Positions 18,599 to 28,586 of a stretch of DNA of 64,000 nucleotides are shown here, piece by piece. The position numbers and the translations under genes were made by a program. Below the pieces are notes generated by a model that saw only the letters and a list, made by a program, of their open reading frames with translations, was not told the origin of the DNA and ran no database searches. The stretch's first letter is position 1. The number at the start of each line of letters is the position of its first letter. The DNA comes from Leishmania infantum JPCM5 (taxonomy: Eukaryota; Euglenozoa; Kinetoplastea; Trypanosomatida; Trypanosomatidae): the NCBI RefSeq assembly GCF_000002875.2, contig NC_009417.2, positions 186,079-250,078 of the forward strand, written 5' to 3'.

Positions 18599-20632
18599 CT
18601 AAAGCGCCTCATCGCTCCCATCCGGCTCACTCTTCCCATCACCCACCGCACCCGGGCTATTCACCGGCGCCGCTTCGATTACTGCTGGTGTAGCCGCGCC
18701 AATGAGCAATGCGCGTCGAAGCGTGTCGGGCACGCGCAATCCCTCAATAAACTCCAGCATCTCTTCCTGTGACAAGCGCACCACGCGCTTCGTCTTGATG
18801 GGCGTCGATGTCCTCGCTACCTCATCCGACGTTTCGGCCGGAGCGGCACGGCGCTTCAGCTCTTTCGCCACCTCGGCTGTTGTTGCCCTTTCGGGTGGCT
18901 CTGCCGACGTGGCGGTAGCGCAGCCGTCTGCTGGAGCAGAGGCCGTCATCGAGGCGCGACTGCGCTTGGCGCCGGCGACTCCCTTTCTTCCATGCGGTAC
19001 GGCGTCTGCTGTAGAGCCGTCACCCGCCGCGTCCGCGTAATCAGCGCCATCGGTTGCAGAGGAAGTGAAGTGCTGCTCGTCAGCGGGTGTCGCATTCACT
19101 ACAGTCGTCGTCAGTGACGGATTCAGGAGAGGACTACTCGCGACTGTCGGTAAGGAAAGAGCAGCTGGCAGATTCCTAGCAGGCCGCATCCTCTTCCTCC
19201 GTATGGCGATGTGGCCATTCTCGAGCACCAGATCGTCAGCATCGTCGACCCAGGTGCAAGTGGTTCCGGCAGTACCGGGCGGATGAGTAGCCAATGCGAC
19301 CTCAGAGGTGGGCCCATCCACGACACAGGCAACCGCGCGACTCCCTGGTCTTTCCTCGGCGTTGGCTTCATCGGCCCTCTCAATATCTTGCGACGCCTCC
19401 TCTTTTGCCTTGTCACTGTGCATGTCGCTGCACGGCTCGCTGCTGCTACGACTGCTCCACCCAGAGGAGGAGCTCCAGCCATCGTCATCGTTGACGCAAC
19501 TGCCAGGTAGCCCTCGGTCGGCGGACGGTGGGAGCCCGCCGCGAGGAAAATGCGCGGTGGCTGCGGCGGCTGCTCCTGACCCGGAAGACTGTGGTGCTGA
19601 GGTCTGGCGATAGATCGGACTTCCCGGCTGACAGCGCCCCTCCACTTCCTCCCTGCTGAATACTTGAAGCGGAGGTGGTTCGGCGCACAAGGAGGCCAGC
19701 AACTCCTCCCTCTCGCCCGCGGAGAAGGTGTACGCAACGCAGCCCCCGTCGAACACACGGTGACCTGGCGGACCGCGAGCCTCAATCGGCAGCAACGAGG
19801 GAGATGGAATAGTATCCAGCACGAGCGACTGAGGCGCTGCCGATGCCGCTGAGGGCGACGGTTGGACAAGATGCAGGCGGTGTGAGGTAGCTGAAGCCAC
19901 ACTCTGGATCGCACTCGTTGAGGAGGCGCTCTCCGCCAGAGGGGCTGCGTGCGACACAGAAGGCGGTCGCAAAACAAAGTGTAGAGCACCTTGAAATAAG
20001 TCAGCGGCGCCATGCTTGCTCGCACTCTGAGCATGCACCCCATCACTGTCCGATGTGAGCCCACCGTCAATCTCGGGAACAACGTGACGTAGCGCTGCAG
20101 CAGCGTCCGGAAAGGAGCCGCGAATGCAGGGCTCTGAGAACTCTGCCGCAAACCCCACCTCCTCCAACTCCGCTGCCGCTGTTTGAGGCTCGGTGTGGGG
20201 AAGCGAGCAATAAGCCTTCGCATCAGTCGTCGATGGCTCATCGTCGTTCGGTGCCTCCGCCTTCCACGGGCTCCGGCGCACCGCCAAGGCGGCGGTACAC
20301 ATATACTGTGCATCCTCATATGTTATGGACACCGATGATGCCCCATCGGATGACGCGCCAGGTGCCACCGTGTTGAGAGACGTTGAGCCACCATTATGCG
20401 ACTCGACGAGCGGTCGTTGCGCAAACAGTGGTGCTGCCATCACGCGGCCCGCAACGTCTGGCAGCTGGTTTGCGAGCCGCAGAAGGCTTTCCATATCCGC
20501 CGTATCATCAGCGGCTATTCCACCGCGAGGAGCGCAGCCACTCGCGTTGCGAGACGCGGAGGTGGCCTCCATGATCTGGAGGATACGTGGGGCAGTCCAT
20601 GGCATCAAGATATCGTTGACTCCATTGAGCAT
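18599..20632 (-). CDS. Conserved-type hypothetical protein, mostly disordered
   Basis: 677 residues from the ATG at 20632 (MLNGVNDILMPW); the frame extends nine codons upstream only to a GTG. A strong acceptor (ATTCTTTTTGCAG, minus strand, ending at 20751) precedes it. The protein is rich in Ser, Ala, Pro and acidic residues with no membrane segment or domain I recognise. Possible ordered islands are ADDLVLENGHIAIRRKRMRP (about residues 470-490) and near the C-terminus VVRLSQEEMLEFIEGLRVPD (about 625-645), a plausible short helical binding motif. A Lys/Arg-rich stretch (KRSRASM, ELKRRAAP) could serve nuclear import. No function assigned. Confidence 0.7.
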   Translation of the reverse strand: MLNGVNDILMPWTAPRILQIMEATSASRNASGCAPRGGIAADDTADMESLLRLANQLPDVAGRVMAAPLFAQRPLVESHNGGSTSLNTVAPGASSDGASSVSITYEDAQYMCTAALAVRRSPWKAEAPNDDEPSTTDAKAYCSLPHTEPQTAAAELEEVGFAAEFSEPCIRGSFPDAAAALRHVVPEIDGGLTSDSDGVHAQSASKHGAADLFQGALHFVLRPPSVSHAAPLAESASSTSAIQSVASATSHRLHLVQPSPSAASAAPQSLVLDTIPSPSLLPIEARGPPGHRVFDGGCVAYTFSAGEREELLASLCAEPPPLQVFSREEVEGRCQPGSPIYRQTSAPQSSGSGAAAAATAHFPRGGLPPSADRGLPGSCVNDDDGWSSSSGWSSRSSSEPCSDMHSDKAKEEASQDIERADEANAEERPGSRAVACVVDGPTSEVALATHPPGTAGTTCTWVDDADDLVLENGHIAIRRKRMRPARNLPAALSLPTVASSPLLNPSLTTTVVNATPADEQHFTSSATDGADYADAAGDGSTADAVPHGRKGVAGAKRSRASMTASAPADGCATATSAEPPERATTAEVAKELKRRAAPAETSDEVARTSTPIKTKRVVRLSQEEMLEFIEGLRVPDTLRRALLIGAATPAVIEAAPVNSPGAVGDGKSEPDGSDEAL

Positions 20633-22004
20633 TCTTTGCACACAGGGAGAGGCACGCACGCACGGTCACCGCCTCAAAGGGGGTGCGCCGCTGACTGTCC
20701 TCCTTTGCCCTTGGACAGGAGGAGAAACGCCAGAGGCTTTCAAAGAAAAACTGCAAAAAGAATAGCGGCGGTCTGTGGCAACAATCAGGCACGGCAGTGT
20801 GCGATACGTGACGCAGCGCTGTCGCTTTCTCTTCGATCAGCGCACGTGCTGGGTGGCCAAACGTGGTGTTCTATCGTGCTTGAGCGTCAGCTACCGTGCT
20901 CTCCCCCGTGTTACCACTGCCCCACCCACCCTCCCGATCGGCACTGAAGAGAGTCCGGCCAGGAGGAGAAGCTTGCAACGCTGTAGGAAAGAGATGAAGA
21001 ACCGGATGAGCCAGTGGATGAGAAATCATCTACGACGGCGAGCAGCTCGCCTTTCTTTTTCCAGTCTGTGGGAGGGAAATGGGCTATGTGGTACGTGCAA
21101 GGGAGTTTAGAAATGCAACAGAGATAAAGACGGCGAACGTGAGCGTGAAGGGTACATCCAATGCCTTGAAACCCTCCACAGTGCGTGAAAGAGTCCATCA
21201 TCCGTATGCGTGCCAACGCACGCACACCCTTTGGCACATATGAATCGCCCCACAAAAGTCACACATAGTGCCCGAGAAACGCTTAAGCTCGGACTCACGT
21301 GAAAAGATGCGAGCACCACGTAGAGAGCGCTGCACGCTGAACCCATGCAAGGAAAAGAGGGAGTGGGGTTCCCCGTTGTCGACTCGCCAGTCACCGTACC
21401 TTTGCGAGGAGGGGGGCGCGAGCACATCGACAAAGGCGTCTTTCGGCCGCCCCAATGCGTTGCATCGTTTCCTCCGTGCTCTTGCTGCTTCATCTCCTGA
21501 TAAGCCCCAAATTTGCGTTTGCTTCTGTTTGTCTCCCCTCCCTACCCCACCCCTGCATGGAGACGAGAAGAGAGGATAGATGAAAGCATGCATTCAGAAA
21601 ACAAAATGCCTATGAACATCGGCTCCCCGGGTAAAGGGGAGTGTAGAGGCGTTGCTATACATGTGTACCAAAACAACACAGTAAAAAAGCACGAAGTGCG
21701 AAGGTCTGCGGAGGTCGTGAAGAGCACGACAGAGGTCATCTAAAGCAACAGCAACGCCAAACGAACAAAAACAAATCAGCGGAATAAAGGCTGCATGAGC
21801 AGCAGCTAGACGAGCAGCATATCCTGTGTGGCTGTACTCGCATGCGTCTTGCGAGGCATGCGACCGACGAGTCGGTCTCTTCGCCCCGTGAAGAACGCAA
21901 ATGACTGTGGTCAGCAAACCCTCGGTGTGGTGGCTGGACCGCCACCTCGGCAGCCACAGCATCTCACCTCTTGTGTGAGCTCTCCTCGTCGACGCACGGC
22001 TCTG
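20633..22004. other. Spacer between the unknown gene and CCDC40
   Basis: About 1.4 kb without a gene. The right part is the 3' UTR of CCDC40, the left part the 5' region of the unknown gene. No repeats or structured RNA were evident. Confidence 0.7.
20751..20764 (-). promoter_or_regulatory. Splice-leader acceptor for the 677-residue unknown
   Basis: Minus-strand ATTCTTTTTGCAG about 120 bases before the ATG at 20632 is a textbook pyrimidine tract plus CAG. Confidence 0.55.
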
Positions 22005-24632
22005 TTAGACGCTTGTCATGAGGTCCTGCAAGGACGGAGCAAGGTCCGGGAACTGCGCCGATAGTTCCTCCATGATATTCACAACCGCCCGGCGGCCTTC
22101 ATCCAGCCGCGCCGCCTCTGTCGCAGCCTCCTCCGGGTAGCACATGAGCCGGTACGCGCCTGCTTCGGCGTCTCGCAGCCGTTGAAGGTTGTTCTGCCGC
22201 AGCCGCTTCTCGTCCTCAGCGCGATTGCGCTCTTTCTTAGCTGCGGCGATTTGACCCTGCAAATCCTCGATCTGGGCGTCTAGGTTCTGTATCTCGTGCT
22301 GGGTGCGGTCCACGTCCGCTGCAATGCGGTCCATCTCTGCCATGCTCTCCTTGACCAGCTTTTCCTTCCTGCGCGACTCCTGCCGCTTTGCATTCAGCTC
22401 CTTGAAGAGGCGCATGTTCTCCTTCTCCACGGCGAGCCTAGTCACGCCGTTCTTGTTCTTCTGCGACGCGATCTGGATTGCCTTGCCTTTGGTCCGAATG
22501 ATATCGCGGTGGTCGATCATCTTCTGCATCTCCTCGATGAGAAACTTCTGCTCGCGCTGCAGCTGCGACATGCGCTGCTCCATGAACGTGATCTCCTTCT
22601 TCATCTTCTCCATCTCGGCGCACCCAATTGTAGGGTCTAGCGCCATCTCTGTCTCCCGCGCAACTTGTAGCTTCCGCTCCCAGAACATGATGTCCCGCTC
22701 ACACGAGAGGATCTGCTCAACGATGTCAGACTTGCTCTGGCGCATGTCCTCCACCTTCTTCTCAAGCTGAATTGCTTCACGCTTCCTCTCCTCGAGTCGG
22801 CGCACCAGGTCTTTTTCAAGGAAGAACACGTCGTCAGAGGCACTCTGCTGCGCACCGTTGTTTTGGCTGAGCAATGTGTTTACCCGCTTCATTTCTAGAT
22901 GCATTGCGTTCGATTTGTTCTGCAAATTCGCAACCTGCTGCTTGCCTTCGCTGATGTTGGCGAGAAGGCGATCCTTTTTCTGTTTCAGGATGGTCGCCTT
23001 TGCCTGAGCATCGAGGATGGCTTCGTTGATGTCGTTCATGTTGTTCTTGTAGTTAACCAACTCGGTCTGCAACCGGATCCACTCCTGCTGCAGTGCTTCG
23101 TTCTCGCTAGACTTGGTGGCAATGGCCCTGGAAAGACTGTTGATCGTCGCCTCGAGGGGCCCGACATGATCGCCCTGCAAATCGTTGTGCGCTGCTAGAA
23201 TCTGCTCGTACTGGTGATTGAGCTGGTCAAGCTGATTTTGCTTGCGATCGATCTCATTGTTGCGACGGCGGATGTCAGCCTGCATCTTTTCTATCATCGC
23301 ACTACGTGACTGCAGCTCCTTCTCGAGGTCCGCCAGAGTGGTTGCGAGCGTTTCGTTGTAGGCTTTCGACTGCAGTGTATCCACACGGATTCGTGCCAGC
23401 TCGTTCTCCATCTGAGTCACCTTTTGCTCCTTTGCGCGGATCGACTCCTTGATCTTTCGGATTTCCTGCAGTGCGCCTTTGCTCTCCTGCTTCAACGTAG
23501 ATTCCCTGCTCAGATGCACCAGCATTTCGTTCTCCATTTCAACGATGGCTTTGGCGTGCTTCGCAATCTGCTTTTCCACCTCCGATAGCTCAGCTGCCTT
23601 GAGTTTCATTTTCTGTTCGACGGCCTTGCGCTCTTCGACTGAGCTGGCGATGCTCTGCTCCAAAAGCGCATAGGCTTTAGTGGCCTCCTCCTTCTTCAGC
23701 AGAAGTCCGTCCATCTGCCTTTCCAAGATGATAATTTCGTTGTCAATGCGAGACATGAACGCAGTGAGCTTGGTGTTCTCTGCCTGCGACGTGCGAATGT
23801 CGTGACGGTAGCCAGTAATCTCGTTCTCGAGCACAAGCAGTTCATTCTTCTGCTGCTGCAGCGCCTCTTCTGTCTTCCGCACTGCATCCTGCCGTCGCTG
23901 CATGCCAATAAGAGAGCTTCGCCACTGCTGAACGAGTTGCTTCTTCTCCATAACAATGGCCTCCATCTCCGACGCGGCATCGGCCAATGTCTCGCGCGCG
24001 CGCTTGGTTTCCTCACGCTGGCTGCCTATCTGCTCATCTAGCATCGCGCTCTCGTTCTCTAGTGTCTCGATGCGCTTCTGCATGGAGAGAATGAGTGAGT
24101 CCTGTCGCAGCTTTGCCTTTTCCAAGTTAGTGATATCATCCTCAGTCTTGTGGGCGGCGCGACGCTCGAGCTCCACCTCATCCTTCAACTCCTGATTGAA
24201 CCGCTCCACCTTCATCAGCGTCTCCGTCAGCTTAGCCAGCTCGTTGTGATAGCGGGTGTACTGTTTCTGCATATCATCAACTTTCTTCTGTGCGCTCTCT
24301 GCTGCAGAAGACAGCTCCTCGCGCGCACGCAGCTTGTCTTCATGTTGCTGTTGAATCGCGGCATGTTTTTCGTGGTACCCTTCCAGGGTTTTTTGCAGCG
24401 TTGCCAGATGCTGCTGGGCATTGTAGAGATCCACACCGCAGCTTTCGCGCTCTTTTTCTACACCTGATAGCTCATTGTTCGTCTCATGGATCTGTTGCGA
24501 TAGCTCCTGCAAGTGTTTACGCAGCTGCTCCTCGATACGGCGCTGCACTGGTGCTAGAACATCTGATTCGGGGTCCATCTCAGAAACGTCGCTGTCGCTT
24601 TCGTAAGCGACGCTGTCATTGGGGGACCGCAT
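22005..24632 (-). CDS. CCDC40: Coiled-coil protein CCDC40 / FAP172 (axonemal 96-nm ruler)
   Basis: CCDC40 pairs with CCDC39 to form the ruler that sets the 96-nm repeat of the axoneme and docks inner dynein arms and the nexin-dynein regulatory complex. The 875-residue product starts at the ATG at 24632 (MRSPNDSVAYES; two codons further upstream is only GTG), has an acidic head, then is coiled coil almost end to end. The segment from about residue 23, SDVLAPVQRRIEEQLRKHLQ followed by ESCGVDLYNAQQHLATLQ (about 63-80), resembles the conserved start of CCDC40 coiled coils. Length is close to the Chlamydomonas and somewhat below the human protein. No enzymatic motif is visible. CCDC39 is the main alternative; the GV-LY-Q pattern favours CCDC40. 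Confidence 0.78.
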   Translation of the reverse strand: MRSPNDSVAYESDSDVSEMDPESDVLAPVQRRIEEQLRKHLQELSQQIHETNNELSGVEKERESCGVDLYNAQQHLATLQKTLEGYHEKHAAIQQQHEDKLRAREELSSAAESAQKKVDDMQKQYTRYHNELAKLTETLMKVERFNQELKDEVELERRAAHKTEDDITNLEKAKLRQDSLILSMQKRIETLENESAMLDEQIGSQREETKRARETLADAASEMEAIVMEKKQLVQQWRSSLIGMQRRQDAVRKTEEALQQQKNELLVLENEITGYRHDIRTSQAENTKLTAFMSRIDNEIIILERQMDGLLLKKEEATKAYALLEQSIASSVEERKAVEQKMKLKAAELSEVEKQIAKHAKAIVEMENEMLVHLSRESTLKQESKGALQEIRKIKESIRAKEQKVTQMENELARIRVDTLQSKAYNETLATTLADLEKELQSRSAMIEKMQADIRRRNNEIDRKQNQLDQLNHQYEQILAAHNDLQGDHVGPLEATINSLSRAIATKSSENEALQQEWIRLQTELVNYKNNMNDINEAILDAQAKATILKQKKDRLLANISEGKQQVANLQNKSNAMHLEMKRVNTLLSQNNGAQQSASDDVFFLEKDLVRRLEERKREAIQLEKKVEDMRQSKSDIVEQILSCERDIMFWERKLQVARETEMALDPTIGCAEMEKMKKEITFMEQRMSQLQREQKFLIEEMQKMIDHRDIIRTKGKAIQIASQKNKNGVTRLAVEKENMRLFKELNAKRQESRRKEKLVKESMAEMDRIAADVDRTQHEIQNLDAQIEDLQGQIAAAKKERNRAEDEKRLRQNNLQRLRDAEAGAYRLMCYPEEAATEAARLDEGRRAVVNIMEELSAQFPDLAPSLQDLMTSV

Positions 24633-25124
24633 TTTCACGAATACTTTCCCCTATGGTCGCTTCAGTATTTCTATGAAAATTCACAAGACTCCGCCAACGG
24701 GCTTTCGGCAGCTACAATAAAAGAAGTAGTACGTTCTAAAGGTCGACAGAAAAATAAGCAGTAATTCTGTCAAAAGGCAGAGAGGAAAAAAAGACAGGAA
24801 AGTTAGATGAACGCGGATAGAGGTTCCATCTCATGTTTGCATCACAGTGCGACGAATTCGGCACTTGCACAAATGCTCGGAAACAGAGTCTGCAAAAGCA
24901 GGGACAAAAATGACTCTCACAGACGACAGATACTGGTGCTCTGAGCTGCTGAGCAACATCATTCACAATCAGTTAGAGGCACAGTACTTTTCACTCTGCC
25001 TCACGCCTAGCTTTCAATACAGGAAAAAAAAGGAGGTCAGCCCGTGTCTTCGTTGTTCTTTATCCTGTCTTACTCTCTAACTCTCAAGACACCAAAAAGA
25101 AAGATGGCAATCATGTGAAGAGGG
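24633..25124. other. Short spacer between CCDC40 and the IGR-motif gene
   Basis: About 490 bp without a gene, relatively AT-rich, with A-runs such as 25023-25031. It holds the CCDC40 5' region and the 3' UTR of the next gene. Confidence 0.7.
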
Positions 25125-25697
25125 CTACTTGCTTGCTGCGCTGCCTTTCTCAGCAAGGCGCTTCTCTTCCTCTATGGCCCATTGCGGCATCTGGTTGATT
25201 TCACTATAGTTAGGAACCGGAGCCTGATCAATGCCATTCTGATGAGGGCGGTACTTTTCTGGAAGCTCCGGCACTACACGGTAGCTATAGTCTTTGGTCT
25301 TGAATTGTTTGTAGTACAGCCATTCCTCCTTCGTGTCGAAGCGCTCAGGAGGATTACCGTTTTGAAAAGCAAGCACTGCAGCGCGGATAGCACGGCGCGT
25401 GAGAAGTGGTACACCGCGCGTGCGAAGCTCGCGCTTGCTGCACGTCATCAAGTCATTCCAGTCTTTGAATGTTGCTTTGAAATCGCTTGTTGGCGCTAGG
25501 CGATGGACATCGGCTTTTTCTAAAAACACCTCATGATTCGGCACGTACGATGTCGGTGGGCGAATCACAACCGGAAGTACCTCGGAGCGCATTGATGTTT
25601 CGATAGGTGCGAGTTTGCGCGGGTCAGGCATGTACGTGTACTTGTATGCTTTGTGCGGACCCGTAGTCTGATCCAGAAATCTAGCTGTGTAGCGCAT
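25125..25697 (-). CDS. Small protein with IGR/mS41-like motif, probable mitochondrial ribosome component
   Basis: 190 residues from the ATG at 25697. After a basic N-terminus (MRYTARFLDQ) typical of short kinetoplastid mitochondrial presequences, residues about 72-118 read FKATFKDWNDLMTCSKREL then RGVPLLTRRAIRAAVLAFQNG. This follows the IGR motif pattern (a helix with a WxxL core, then a Gly-[IV]-x3-x-RR-x-I turn) found in mitochondrial ribosomal protein mS41. The rest is Pro/Tyr-rich with charged tail. It is the first gene on the minus-strand side of the strand switch. The mS41 identification rests on a short motif and is tentative; any other SAM-like small mitochondrial protein is possible. 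Confidence 0.55.
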   Translation of the reverse strand: MRYTARFLDQTTGPHKAYKYTYMPDPRKLAPIETSMRSEVLPVVIRPPTSYVPNHEVFLEKADVHRLAPTSDFKATFKDWNDLMTCSKRELRTRGVPLLTRRAIRAAVLAFQNGNPPERFDTKEEWLYYKQFKTKDYSYRVVPELPEKYRPHQNGIDQAPVPNYSEINQMPQWAIEEEKRLAEKGSAASK

Positions 25698-28586
25698 TTC
25701 GACGCCTGCTACTAAGCGCGACAGAAAATAGAGCTACGTGAGCAGCCCGCACTGTGAAGAAACGACGGAGTGAATAAAGCGACAAGGAAGCAAGAAAGAA
25801 GAAAAAGTGGATATCGAAGAAGAAATCGTCTTTGAGGATACCTCGAGATGGAAGCCACAAGCGGCTATACAGACTAAAAAACTCTGAGCTGCTTTGGAAA
25901 GCAGAGACGCGAAAAGCGACAAAGGCGTTTACGTTGCCGTTTCGCATGTCCGCGCGCCAGATAACCGAAGAGAGCAAACACGTTTTTATGCCCTGTTCCC
26001 TTGTCCTCTTACAAAAGCAGCTCACTCAACTCTGACAACTACCAGGTGAGCACTAAACGATATCTTCAGTCCAGGAGCGCAGCAGCTTCAGATCACGCAC
26101 AAGATTTATCACTTTATGCATATTTGCCACTGATACTTGCTTACGAAAAATCCGAAAAGTTGGAGTAAAGTACCACCTATAATATGCTACGATTTCTCAT
26201 TCGTGCCGGCTTTCACAGTTAGTGGGATGACTGTACCCCTGATCAGGGCTTCTAATGCCGGTGTAAACCACAACCGTTGACTACAAAACACTATTCTCCT
26301 CTAAGATATCATGTACAGGTCCTGTTTTCAATCTATCACTCCTTCTATTAGAAAATAATAGGTGACTTCACGACCATATGCACACTTTTCCTTTACAAAG
26401 TGTGCCCGCCCTCTGCCGTCCAGCACGAGCTCCAGCGCCACCCCACCCCGGCATGTCGCAGGCCCCATCCCGCCCTGCGAAGCAGCGGTGCGCGCACGCG
26501 GTACAGCAATGCGTCGGCCCAGTCATCTCAGCACCGCCTCCGCCTCAAGCCCCGACCACCACCACCGCCGCCGCATCGCGCAGGTCGCCTCACAGCCGCT
26601 CCCACATCATGCCGGTCGCCACGTGATGCAGCCCCCTCGGAGGGGCCTCGGGCTCCCCACACCAGCGGGCAGTGCGAGGGTCGGGTGGTGGGGTGCGTTC
26701 CAGCGACGCGGACACTCTGCCCATCATGTGGATGGCACACGTGTGCCCACGGTCGCAGGTCGCTCAGACGCAACGCCGTCCAAGACCTGCTATCCGACAC
26801 CAGCAGCGACACATCGCTCTCACCTCGCCCCAGGTCGTAGGCGCCTCACCCTGTCACCACCAGAGGTGGCTCCGCATTTGGCAGGGATAGAGAGCGGCGG
26901 GCGGCTTCGCCTCCACCCAGAGAGAGTCGGCGTGTGTACTGAGCCTTGAGCTGATTGGGAATGGCGCAAGTATAAGAGCCAAAACTGAGTTGCATCTTCG
27001 CGGCCGCGTGTGTATGGAGTTAGTTTTTACAGTATAGGTGGCTTTTCGGCATCTCATCCATACTGTCATACCAGACCAGTCACTTGTCCCAGTGACGCCA
27101 CAGTATTTATTGTGTTACCGGCGCATGAGGCGAAAAGATGCCCAATGAGGTTTAGAGTTACCGCGAAACTAAACGTCGGCACTACATTTTGAGTACGTCT
27201 GTGCACGAAGCCGTTGCACACACTTTAAAGAAGACTCTTGTACATGCTAGAAAGAGAACGAAGCATGAGCAAACGTGAGGTGGAAGGAGAAAGACTGTGG
27301 AGCTGCAGCTGTAACGACCATGTGGGAGATGAAGCAGTTTACAAGTGTATGAACTGGGGCACAAGCAGTAGAAAAGCACAAAAAATCTGCATGGTAGGCC
27401 CACACGAAGGAACAAAGACTAAGGGTGCTTTGTACCATGAAGCACTGAATGGGGGGGGTTCGTTTAGCAAGATGATAGTCGTGCGTGTGAGACGGATGGG
27501 AAAAATCTTTCACACAGCAGCGAAAATACACGGATGCCGTTCTCATCGTGCCAGTGTAACCTAGGATGAATCAGTGAAAGGGGTTTGCTGAATTTTATGC
27601 GCAATTTGTCGTGATCTATTGCAGGGGCTCAAAACAATGACAGTTTCTTAGGTGCAACCTGCACTCCGGGGAGGTAAAGCGGCATCACCGCCGAGGACAA
27701 GGAGCAGACGAGTGCGTGTAGGTCACACGCTTTGGCTATCCTTTAAAGCTCAGTTCTGCTTTGGTGACCAGAAAGGATTGTAGCAGAAACGATGAGAGTT
27801 TTGCAGCCCATGCTCAGATTCCGGTTTCCCTTCTAGTTTGAAAAGCGCCGGAGGGAAGTTACCTGCTGAGTCAATAGAGCGCACTGAAAGGGAGTACACA
27901 TGCGTGGTTCTGTCTCTCCCCCCCCGAGTCTTGTATTCGAAGCAGCATGCAGCAACACTTTCTGCAGAACGTGACGAGGAGCCGTGCAAGTGCATCCTTT
28001 CACACATCCCCACTCTACCCCAAGAGTTGTGTGTGAATGGCAAACAATTTAGCGCGGCACGCAAGCAAAGTCCTAGTTAGCCGGTCCCCTGAGTCAGGGA
28101 AAACTCGAAAATAACACGATTGTTCTCTCTTGTCTACGGTGGTACGGCGCCCAAAGAGAGGGAGATCGCTGCCCAGGGGAGAATTATGGCAAAACCGTAG
28201 TCAATAAAAACACCTGCTAAGGTGTTATAGTGACTATGAGATCGCGCATCTTTTCGGTGCCGCTTGCCAAATCAGCATTACTAAAGTCCATGGGGAGGCA
28301 GGTATCGGTTCGCATTGCGCTCCATGAAAACTCTTCCTGAAGTTCTCAGCGTTCCTCTTTTGCGCGCCATGGCGAAAGGCGCATGTACGCTAGCTATACC
28401 CCCGCCGTGATACACGCAAATACATGTGAAGCAGCCCCCACAGCTCTGCTGGGCTGCATTGAATTTTCTCCGGTTATCCTTTCTCCCATCTTTTTTTCAT
28501 GATCGGTTACATGCTTCCATCGAAAAACACAAGCTTGGCCCTTTTGATGTAGAGTGTGCGGAAGAGTGCGGACGGCGTCAAGGCAC
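25698..28586. promoter_or_regulatory. Divergent strand-switch region (probable start of both polycistronic units)
   Basis: All genes to the left run leftwards and all to the right run rightwards, so transcription must start in or near these 2.9 kb. In trypanosomatids such divergent regions act as RNA polymerase II start zones, marked by chromatin and lacking sharp promoters (established knowledge). The sequence is visibly more AT-rich than its surroundings, particularly 26041-26400 and 28080-28330, except for the GC-rich family-A repeat at 26403-26952. No TATA box, tRNA or other RNA gene was recognised. Small frames (for example 27238-27564) lack protein character. Confidence 0.75.
26403..26952 (-). 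mobile_element. Family-A SIDER-like retroposon, copy 3, inside the strand-switch region
   Basis: Ungapped match to copies 1 and 2 over about 550 bp with about four substitutions against copy 1. It stops about 40 bp earlier than the others at its minus-strand 5' end (at TGAGCT), lacking the stem and (CA)n, consistent with slight 5' truncation. Minus-strand 3' flank is A-rich (TTTGTAAAGGAAAAGTG). No clear target-site duplication was found by eye. Confidence 0.6.

Noticed and set aside
7372..26952. CRISPR or tandem-array interpretation of the repeats
   Set aside because: Only three long copies, irregular spacing of 3 and 16 kb and no short spacers; the genome is eukaryotic.
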